Positions 56,441 through 64,000 of a DNA stretch of 64,000 nt are shown here, piece after piece. The first letter of the stretch is position 1. Each line of letters starts with the position of its first letter. The DNA comes from Poronia punctata (Eukaryota > Ascomycota > Sordariomycetes > Xylariales > Xylariaceae), in NCBI GenBank assembly GCA_022579005.1, contig MU401460.1, positions 402,658-466,657 of the forward strand, written 5' to 3'. The position numbers and the translations under genes are program-made. The notes under the pieces were generated by a model. That model did no database searches. It was not told where the DNA came from and saw only the letters and a list, made by a program, of their open reading frames with translations.

Positions 56441-58828
56441 ATGGATCAAACCAAGGTTCCTTACTGCGAGCAGGACCCCCAGGAAATCGCAGCCCTCATC
56501 CGTACGCTGAATGACACGAGTAACAAGAGCAAAAAAGGATTCAGGGCCAAGAAGACGACATTCAAGCTTGCCGGTTCGCCTGACGGCATCAGCGTCGACT
56601 CATGGCGCTTCCAGGAGTGGGATTACAAAAAGCCACATCTACCCATCTATGCACGTGGTTTATTCACCACTAAAAACCGCCGCAATGAGCATGAGATTGT
56701 GGTGAGAGGCTATGACAAGTTCTTCAACGTCGAGGAGGTCAACGATACGAGATGGCGAAACATCGAAGTAAAGACACAAGGCCCTTACGAGCTTACACTG
56801 AAGGAAAATGGCTGCATCATATTCATCAGCGGCCTGGAGGATGGAACATTGCTAGTCTGCAGCAAGCATTCAACCGGAGACCGAAGTGATGTCGAAGTAA
56901 GCCATGCCAGTGCAGGAGAGAGGTGGGTCGACAAGCAGCTGGCCACTATCGGCAAGACAAGGGAAGAGTTCGCCCGGGAACTGCGGCGCAGGAATGTCAC
57001 AGCTGTCGCGGAGTTGTGTGACGACGAGTTCGAAGAACATATCCTGGCTTATACCCCCGATAAGGCCGGGTTGTATCTCCACGGGATCAACGTTAACGTA
57101 CCCGAGTTCATGACCTATCCGAGCAACCTGGTCCAACAGTTTGCGGACGAGTGGGGATTTCGGAAGGTTGCCCTCCAAGTGTTTGACAATGTCCACACAG
57201 TCAAGACGTTCCTCGAGCAGGTTGCTGAGTCGGGCGCGCACGAGGGCCGAGATGTGGAAGGCTTCGTTGTTCGTTGCAGGCGGTCGTCTGACAATGCAAT
57301 GGTGATTTACAACGATTGGTTCTTCAAGTACAAGTTTGAGGAGCCGTATCTGATGTACCGGCAATGGCGAGAATGCACCAAGGCCCTCATCTCCGGCAAG
57401 CCACCCAAGTACAAGAAACATGCCAAGATCACCGAGGAATACCTGCTCTATGTTCGCCAGAGACTGGCCAAAGATCCGAACCTGGCCAAGCTCTACCAAC
57501 AGAACCACGGTATAATCTCACTGCGCAACGATTTCCTCGCTCACAAGAACATGAAGGGTTCAGATGCTGCGAACCTCGAGGACGCAAACGATGCTGCAAC
57601 AGTGTCTGGTGATGTAGTGCTAGTCCCTGTTGCAACTATTGGCTGCGGCAAAACCACCGTTGGCATAGCTCTGACCCATCTGTTTGGCTGGGGCATTGTT
57701 CAGAATGATAACATCCAAGGTAAAAATCGCCCCGCAAGGATGGTCACCGCTGTCATGTCTCTTCTGGTAGAACACCCTGTTGTTATTGCCGACCGCAATA
57801 ATTCCGAACGCCGGGAACGAGAACAGATTATTACCGACGTCCTCATGCAGCACAAGACCGCCCGTCTTGTCGCCCTGAACTTTGCTCATGGAGACATGGA
57901 CGAAATCCGGAGAGTAACAAGGGAGCGGGTGCTGAAACGAGGTGATAATCACCAAACTATCCAGGCTGCATCCGATGAGAAGAAGGTTATCGGCATCATG
58001 GATAATTTCATATCCAGATTCCAGCCATGCGACCCGGATAACCGCCCCGACGACGGCTTTGATTTAGTCATCGATCTCGACCCGACCCAAGGGAGTCGCG
58101 ACAACCTAGAAAAAGTCATCACCGAACTCCACAAGAGATACCCGAGGCTGATCCCCGAAGTTCCAAGCGCCGAGGATATGGACGCGGCCGTCAAGGCTGC
58201 CATCGAGGATTATACACCTTCTCTGAAGCACACTATTCCAGATCGTACGGGCAAAAAGGACCAGAAGCGACAGGAAGCCCAAAAAGTAGCACAACAGCCC
58301 AAAAAGAAGGCACTGGAGTACATGTCCATCTCAGTTCCTGCTAAAGAGGTCAATGTGGCACTCGAGTCAGCCTTTAAGGGCGTAGAAATGGAAACGCAGC
58401 GGTTCTACAAACAACTCCAACAGACTCGGCGTATCCAGCCCCTTTTCCACGTCACGCTCATGCACCGGGCTAGTGCTAAAGACCACCCTGAACTATGGAA
58501 ACAGTATACGGCACTTCATGCCGAGAGCCAGTCCGAAGATGGGAAGCTCGACGAGTGCCAGGTTCTACTCGAACGGGTCGTATTCGACGACCGAATAATG
58601 GCTATCGTGGTGCGACTACTAGATGCAGACGGGAAATGGACCTGTGTCAACAACGTAGCCCATATCACCGTGGGCACACGCGATAATGGAGTCAAGCCGA
58701 AAGAGAGCAACGACTTGCTCTCACGGTGGCTAGAGGTCGGAAGTGGTGGCGATACTGGTATCGGTGAACGCGTATTTGAGGGGAAGCCGGTGTTGAAAGG
58801 GACGGTCCGCGGTGTTGTTTCCAGATAG
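56441..58828 (+). CDS. TRL1: tRNA ligase (multifunctional, fungal type)
   Basis: Joins tRNA halves after intron excision and, in yeast, the HAC1 mRNA in the unfolded-protein response. Single exon, 795 residues. All three activities are visible. The N-terminal adenylyltransferase/ligase has the nucleotidyl Lys121 in LKENGCIIF and later DVEGFVVRCR and WFFKYKFEEPYL. The central polynucleotide kinase has a P-loop GCGKTT with Lys404 and IADRNNSERRERE. The C-terminal cyclic phosphodiesterase has paired His-x-Thr motifs, His670-Val-Thr and His741-Ile-Thr. A Lys/Gln-rich linker (GKKDQKRQEAQKVAQQPKKK) separates kinase and phosphodiesterase. It lies close to TRM11 and RPP40. Confidence 0.97.
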   Translation: MDQTKVPYCEQDPQEIAALIRTLNDTSNKSKKGFRAKKTTFKLAGSPDGISVDSWRFQEWDYKKPHLPIYARGLFTTKNRRNEHEIVVRGYDKFFNVEEVNDTRWRNIEVKTQGPYELTLKENGCIIFISGLEDGTLLVCSKHSTGDRSDVEVSHASAGERWVDKQLATIGKTREEFARELRRRNVTAVAELCDDEFEEHILAYTPDKAGLYLHGINVNVPEFMTYPSNLVQQFADEWGFRKVALQVFDNVHTVKTFLEQVAESGAHEGRDVEGFVVRCRRSSDNAMVIYNDWFFKYKFEEPYLMYRQWRECTKALISGKPPKYKKHAKITEEYLLYVRQRLAKDPNLAKLYQQNHGIISLRNDFLAHKNMKGSDAANLEDANDAATVSGDVVLVPVATIGCGKTTVGIALTHLFGWGIVQNDNIQGKNRPARMVTAVMSLLVEHPVVIADRNNSERREREQIITDVLMQHKTARLVALNFAHGDMDEIRRVTRERVLKRGDNHQTIQAASDEKKVIGIMDNFISRFQPCDPDNRPDDGFDLVIDLDPTQGSRDNLEKVITELHKRYPRLIPEVPSAEDMDAAVKAAIEDYTPSLKHTIPDRTGKKDQKRQEAQKVAQQPKKKALEYMSISVPAKEVNVALESAFKGVEMETQRFYKQLQQTRRIQPLFHVTLMHRASAKDHPELWKQYTALHAESQSEDGKLDECQVLLERVVFDDRIMAIVVRLLDADGKWTCVNNVAHITVGTRDNGVKPKESNDLLSRWLEVGSGGDTGIGERVFEGKPVLKGTVRGVVSR

Positions 58829-59396
58829 GGTAAGGGACAGCTGCGTGGCAAGAAATGGCGGGTACCCGAATCGAGACGGCCAGCTCACGAGAAGCGATTA
58901 CGTGAAGAAAAACAGACCTTGAAGCAGAAAACCGAGCCGAACCTGGTTCGGAAAGTTCCGGATAGAAAGGTATCAGCCATCCGGTGCTGAAAACTACTAC
59001 ATAGTAGTTACCTAGAACCTACCTTATCGCGTGCATCTGTTAACTCATATACGCACCGGAATATCGTTTGTTTGAGAATCACCAAGCCTAGAAAACAATC
59101 GCGCTATGAGTTTAATTTAGAAGACAAGTTCAAGATGTGGCATTCTCGGACAAGACAACTAGTGATCATGAGAGGCCCAGGAACTGCCTTGGGACTCGAT
59201 AATAGGGTGCTATGTATCAACCGGGGCCAAGTTATCCCTCAAGATATGGTCAGTGATATGAATACAGAAAGACAGGTCCCGGCTTCTCTACTTTATACGT
59301 TTTACTTATATACATCTTCAAATCTCATTTCGTACGGCTCGCTAACAGGGAGTCCACGGCGTCTCGCACATGGTATCATATCTTTCTCAAGAGGTA
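58829..59396. other. Convergent intergenic region
   Basis: 568 bp between tRNA ligase and TRP4 3' ends; no feature seen. Confidence 0.6.
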
Positions 59397-60711
59397 TCAC
59401 GGCAAGCTATTCGTAACTTCAGCAAATGCGCTCCACTGTTTCCAAGCCTCGCCGCTTTTAATAGTCCACCGCGCCCTCCTCACGCCCTCTTTCCAGCGTC
59501 CGCCGCCGGGTCCCCGCTCGGTCACGACAGCGCCATCATCGCCGGGACCCATGGCACTCGTATCTGCCTCGCAGATGCCGGAGACGACAAACAAGGCCGC
59601 CGTGTTCATCAGTACGAACTCGAGGATGGGATCATCGTCGGGAAGCTCCCCTTGCAGAATCTTGCGCAGTATCTCGGCATTTTCGTGGGGTTCTTTCCCA
59701 GGCGACACCGTGCTGAGCGGGTGTGCACTTAGCCCAAAGTCCTTGGGCTCGAGAAGGAAGTGCTGGACCTCGACTCCGGCCCCGGCTCCCTGTTCAACTA
59801 GCTGCCAGCAGAGCGTGGGGCCGGCACACGATATCTCGTCTAGCTGCTCCTTTCCGCAGACTACCAGACCTTTCTTCGCCCCTGACAGGCGGAGAGCCTC
59901 GGCGAAGACGGGACCTAGGTCGTCGCGGGCGACACCCAGCATGCGGGCCTCGATGGCGTCGTCTAGGGGGTTACTCAGCGGGCCCAGGAGGTTGAAGATG
60001 GTGCGCCAGCCGAGCTCCTTTCGGATGGAGGCGACGTGCTTCATGCCCGGGTGGAACACGGGGGCGAAGAGGAAGGCGTAGCTCGTCGATTGATAAACGG
60101 TGTTGATGGTGTCGGGGTTGATGCGCGCGAGCTGGGCGGGTTTGGGCTGCATGTTCATGAGCAGATCGGCAGAGCCGGATCTGGACGTCGATGCTCGGTT
60201 ACCGTGCTTGGCTAGTAGGAGAAGAGAGGAGGCGAGAATGGACGATGTGGTGGAAATGTTGAAGGTGTTGTGGGAGTCGCCGCCGGTACCGACAATGTCG
60301 CACTGCAAGACGTTTCGATATTAATTTACTACCTCGATTATTCTCACCGGATATATTCGTACTTACCAGGCCTCCATGATAATTCCCCTCAGGCCGCCTT
60401 CTGTCCGATATGGCAGCTTCTAAGCTTTTAAAGTCGATTTGGGCGGCGTGGCGGCGCATGGCAACCGAGGCCTCATGTAAGACGTCGGCACGACGGTCCC
60501 AGCCAGTGAAGTGCAGAGCCGTGAGCAGCGATCCAGTCTGCACAGGACTTAGCTGGTTGACGAATATCAGCGATATGGCTTCGGCGATCTGGTGCGCCGT
60601 CACCTTCTCCTTTTCGGGATCTGGCCATAGGCGCTGGAGCAGAGGACGGATGTCGACGATGGTTTTCTGGTCCTGCATCGCGATCGAGTTGGGCTGTTGT
60701 TGCTGAGCCAT
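59397..60711 (-). CDS. TRP4: Anthranilate phosphoribosyltransferase
   Basis: Second step of tryptophan synthesis: transfers phosphoribosyl from PRPP to anthranilate. Exons are 60711..60367 and 60302..59397 with a 64-bp intron, sum 1251 nt, 416 residues. The N-terminal helical domain includes ISLIFVNQLSPVQTGSLLTA. The splice restores CDIVGTGGDSHNTFNISTTS, the glycine-rich PRPP-binding loop. Further blocks are KHGNRASTSRSGSADLL, FAPVFHPGMKHVASIRKELG and FNLLGPLSNP. The C-terminal 100 residues include a Gly-rich variable loop (ERGPGGGRWKEG). A perfect TGACTCA lies about 215 bp upstream. Confidence 0.96.
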
Positions 60712-61423
60712 GGTTTGGAATATATGCCGTTAATCGTAAACAGCGCCGGCTTCGGAGAATCGAGTGTGCCAAATACAAGCGCGACGGCTCAGATAAAGGT
60801 CAGTTGGAAAACACAGGATTATAGGCAAAACAGCATCGAATCTCCCCAAGAAATTGCTTAATTCGCTTTGCAAATAATTTCCTCTGCCACCTACAGCCAC
60901 GTTTCCTATCTGTAGACGGTGACGGTGACTCAGATATATGACAGGTCTCTCTGGCTTATACCTGCATTTGTTACAGTACCTACTATACACGTCGGAAGTA
61001 ACTGCCCCGCCATCGTTTTCCTAATCCTACCTGTCCCCGGATGGAGGGGCAGGTACTGCCGGAGGCTAGCGTCCCTTTTTTGGACGGCTGTAAGCTTATC
61101 GATTATCTAGATTAACGGGATAAGGCATTGTGAACCGGCATCCTTGTTTGAACCTCCGTCCGCCGTCCCAAGCCCAGAACAGGGAGCCGGAATCAATTGA
61201 CCTAACCACATTGGGTAGTATACAAGGCTAGTCAGCCATTGCAGGAGAGCAAGGCAAGCACGGTCCAATTATTTTCATCCCAAGGTTTTTTGCGACGTTC
61301 CGGTCTGAAGAGCGCGCGGATTGCATTATCGCTCAGTAATTCGACCACGCCAGCGATATAAACAGCCGAGGGAGGGGCGGTCAGGACATTTCGTCGTTTG
61401 AGGACTACACCGATCTATCGAAA
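60712..61423. other. Divergent intergenic region TRP4/uL10m
   Basis: 712 bp with both promoters and the TGACTCA element listed separately. No gene. Confidence 0.6.
60926..60932. promoter_or_regulatory. Gcn4/CPC1 site TGACTCA upstream of TRP4
   Basis: Perfect TGACTCA, the general amino-acid control element of Gcn4/CPC1 bZIP factors, about 215 bp from the TRP4 ATG. TRP genes are known targets of this control in fungi. Confidence 0.6.
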
Positions 61424-62473
61424 ATGCCTCCGCGGCTTAATTGTTCCGCAGGGAGCAGCATAGGGCGAGCTGTACAGCGGACGACCTCGAGCTCAACGAC
61501 GACGATAACGACGAGAGTACCGGTTCTCGTAGCCCAGAATCTAAATAAATTAGTCTCGAGCCAATATGCAACAGTAACACGACAGATTGGCGGCCTGAGG
61601 TTACCAGACGACTATGTCCCTCCGACGCAACCGCCGACCGCTCGACGGCCTGAACTGAGAAAGGCCCAAATGCTCCGCACCTACACAGCATTGCTACGGT
61701 CGACACCTTTGATGCTCTTTTTCCAACATAACAACCTTACCGCTGTTGAATGGTCTGCTGTACGGCGAGAGTTGCGTGCTGCGTTGGCCGCAGTGCCCGC
61801 CCCCACCGCCGGTCCCGACGGCACTGCTCCCGTCGACATCGCGTCGAGTATCGATCTGGTCGTCCTGCGGACACGCATTTTCAACGTTGCCTACAAGATT
61901 GTCGACTTCTTCGACCCCAAGGCCCAGGTCGACAAGTCCAACGCGTACACGCACGATCTGTCCAAGACAGCCTACGAGACGATCCGCTCGGCTGATATCG
62001 ACGAGTCATCCACATATGGTCAGATCAGCCCCTTACTCATTGGACCCGTGGCTGCCGTGACTTTCCCGGTCGTCTCACCAGCCCATTTGGCAGCCGTGCT
62101 CAAGGTCCTGGCGCCGTCTGCTCCGGCGTTTGCGCCCCCGACACGTAAAAAGAACCCGGGCTACTACGATCCCGTTGCTCAGAGCGGGTTCCAGAAGTTG
62201 ATCCTTATTGGAGGCAGGGTGGAAAACAAGGCTTTCGACTATGACGGGCTCAAATGGGTCGGCGGTATCGAAGGTGGTCTCGATGGGTTGCGGGCACAGC
62301 TCGTCTCCCTTCTCCAGAATGCCGGACTGGGTCTTACGACGGCCTTGGAGGGCCATAGTAAAGGACTCTGGTTGGCTCTCGAGGGTAGACGGACACAGCT
62401 CGAGGAAGAAGCCAATGGCGGGAAGAAGGAAGAGGGAGAGGCAGCGGCAGCGGCAGCGGCAGAGACCAGCTAG
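61424..62473 (+). CDS. MRPL11: Mitochondrial ribosomal protein uL10m
   Basis: Mitochondrial large-subunit stalk-base protein (uL10 family; yeast Mrpl11). Single exon, 349 residues. The N-terminus [20 protein letters not shown] is basic and Ser/Thr-rich, as in a mitochondrial presequence. The uL10 fold follows: [20 protein letters not shown] then [40 protein letters not shown], and [20 protein letters not shown]. The C-terminal 30 residues are Glu/Lys-rich with an Ala7 run, probably dispensable low complexity. Divergent from TRP4. Confidence 0.9.
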   Translation: MPPRLNCSAGSSIGRAVQRTTSSSTTTITTRVPVLVAQNLNKLVSSQYATVTRQIGGLRLPDDYVPPTQPPTARRPELRKAQMLRTYTALLRSTPLMLFFQHNNLTAVEWSAVRRELRAALAAVPAPTAGPDGTAPVDIASSIDLVVLRTRIFNVAYKIVDFFDPKAQVDKSNAYTHDLSKTAYETIRSADIDESSTYGQISPLLIGPVAAVTFPVVSPAHLAAVLKVLAPSAPAFAPPTRKKNPGYYDPVAQSGFQKLILIGGRVENKAFDYDGLKWVGGIEGGLDGLRAQLVSLLQNAGLGLTTALEGHSKGLWLALEGRRTQLEEEANGGKKEEGEAAAAAAAETS

Positions 62474-63448
62474 AAAGAAGGCGTGTACTATTCATGTATA
62501 TGTGTGCAACGGAGCGATGTATAACAGTATATACCTACATTACCTATCCATGATTTCGAGAAGGAAAAGACCAAATGTACCGATACCAGTTTCGAGGTGA
62601 AATTCTCAAGCTATTACGAATTGTATCTTGTCAGAGCCGGTCAAGTGTACTGAGTTCTTTATTTTACAGGACCTCAATTAGTTTGCCATGCTACTCATCA
62701 CGATTCTCATTTGTCAACAGCTCGTACGAGTATCCCCATCGCAGGTCCAAGATACAGAGGATGTACACATATTGGAACAGTCATGGAGGTTATTTTACAG
62801 TGCTCAACGGACAGTCGTACAAGGCAGTGAAATTGAATGCACTAACGAAATAGATTGGACAATGGTAGTTCCAAGTAACCGTAGGTACTGCCCACTACCT
62901 AGTACCTACATAGTCTCTAGACGACCTGCTGTGCGTACAAATACAGCTCTGGATTGGTTAGTAGTACAAACTTGTACATTGACTAGACCCTGCATAAAAG
63001 TCCGAACCATCCATAATTATCCCTTGCTATCTCCGCCAAGATCTGAAGGATCTCCAATAATGGCACGTCGCAATCCGGGGGGGAAGAAGCTCCAGGTCAT
63101 GATCAACTCCGGAACAATCATTTCCATACTATCTATCTACTCCTTGTAACAAACAATAATAAATAGTAACAAGTGACCAAAAAAAAAAACCTTCAACCCG
63201 CGACAGGATACCATATCCAAAAGTTTTTGAATCTTGAATTTCCTCCCGCTAAAGGAAACGCAAACCCCGCCGTAACGTCCCTCGTCGCAAAAGTTGATTT
63301 CGAAACAACCCGACTCAGAAAAGCGCGCCGAGCGAATCGAATCATAGTTTCCATTCCCGATTCCGAGAAATAAAATAAAACAAAACAAAATAACACCCAT
63401 CCGTCCGTCTATCTGTTGTGTGTGTCTGTCTGTCTGTCTGTCTTTGTC
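62474..63448. other. Intergenic region with TGTC repeat
   Basis: 975 bp without a supportable gene. A (TGTC)n tract at 63422-63443 lies in the leader just before the DUF4870-like start. Confidence 0.55.
63422..63443. repeat. (TGTC)n microsatellite
   Basis: About five TGTC units in the 5' leader, ending 6 bp before the start codon of the DUF4870-like gene. Confidence 0.85.
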
Positions 63449-63846
63449 ATGGACTTTGCGCCATACCAAAGCTCTCCGCCCGAGCATAACCGGCCCTTCT
63501 CCCCCCCAATCGAAAGCCCACGCGCCTCACTAGACTACATCAGACGAACATCCTTTAGCCCCGTCATCGCAAACAACAACAACAACGTCTCCTCCTCTTC
63601 TCCCCCACCACTACAACATCCGCAACCGCAACGATCATGGCACAACGCCGCGACGGCGGCGGCGGCGGCGGGATATGCCGATGAAGAAGCAGGCGGAGCA
63701 GGAGGGGGAGGATACGGCGTCGTCGGCGAACTAGACACAAGTCTAGGGATAAGATTAGATTACGAGGCCGTATTGGCATATATCGGTCTCCCACCTCTAG
63801 GCGGTATTATTTTGTTGATCTTGGAGAAACAGAGTGATTACGTTCG
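63449..63846 (+). CDS. DUF4870-like membrane protein, first exon only
   Basis: First coding exon of a gene that leaves the window; donor GTAAGT at 63847. It encodes 132 residues plus two bases. The first 95 are Pro/Ser/Asn-rich and disordered with an Ala-rich run from GCG repeats and a Gly-rich run. Then comes TSLGIRLDYEAVLAYIGLPP and GGIILLILEKQSDYVR, which matches the start of the small Tic20/DUF4870-type membrane domain of fungal proteins, where FHAWQS-type sequence would follow in the next exon. Function unknown. The start is the first ATG, right after the TGTC repeat. Confidence 0.7.
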
Positions 63847-63906
63847 GTAAGTTAAGTTATATTTTATTTATTTTACACACACAAATCTACCACGGCCGAA
63901 GAAGCC

Positions 63907-64000
63907 GAAGAAGAAGAAGAAGAAGAAGAAGAAGAAGAAGAAGAAGAAGAAGAAGAAGAAGAAGAAGAAGAAGAAGAAGAAGAAGAAGAAGAAGAAGAAG
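63907..64000. repeat. (GAA)n trinucleotide repeat at window edge
   Basis: Pure GAA for 94 bp, about 31 units, continuing beyond the window. It lies about 60 bp inside the first intron of the DUF4870-like gene, so true length is unknown. Confidence 0.95.

Overview
This window is nuclear DNA from a filamentous ascomycete (Pezizomycotina), most likely a Sordariomycete. The genes carry short GT-AG introns (about 50-145 bp), and the proteins read as typical filamentous-fungal versions. They include mago nashi and an MBD4-type glycosylase, which budding yeast lacks, and a Zn2Cys6 regulator. Non-coding DNA is full of the words CCTACCTA/TAGGTAGG and TACTCGTA/TACGAGTA. The species call is inference only. 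All exon coordinates were built by hand from ORFs, splice signals and family length, with the coding sum checked to be a multiple of three.

Layout: 1-5 kb holds SEC20 (cut by the left edge), mitochondrial ribosomal protein mL53 and inorganic pyrophosphatase with a long open N-terminal extension. 8-12.6 kb holds a zinc-cluster regulator and the RTG2/Ppx-GppA protein. 12.6-17.7 kb is a gene desert rich in TACTCGTA words. 17.7-27.5 kb holds an unrecognised 643-aa protein, pyroglutamyl peptidase I, a 53-aa Cys-rich protein, a class III old yellow enzyme and a BTB protein. 28.3-37.6 kb holds cytochrome c1, a tRNA-like dispersed repeat with RIP-like changes, an MBD4-like DNA glycosylase, DAHP synthase, a FAR-17a/AIG1 membrane hydrolase and a 73-aa membrane protein. 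40.8-47.6 kb holds beta-COP (SEC26), mago nashi and GID4. 50.8-60.7 kb holds TRM11, RPP40, an ankyrin protein, tRNA ligase and anthranilate phosphoribosyltransferase. 61.4-64 kb holds mitochondrial uL10m and the first exon of a DUF4870-like protein next to a (GAA)n tract at the right edge.

The genes are mostly conserved housekeeping functions: vesicle traffic (SEC20, SEC26), mitochondria (mL53, uL10m, cytochrome c1, RTG2 signalling), RNA maturation (TRM11, RPP40, tRNA ligase, mago) and aromatic amino-acid synthesis (DAHP synthase and TRP4, each with a Gcn4/CPC1-type site about 215 bp upstream of its start). No secondary-metabolite cluster, intact transposon, CRISPR array or confident canonical tRNA/rRNA gene was seen. 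I found no convincing new biological system. The best leads are the possible dual-start pyrophosphatase, the tRNA-like repeat family, the RNA-processing neighbourhood at 50.8-58.8 kb, the unrecognised proteins and the repeated intergenic words.
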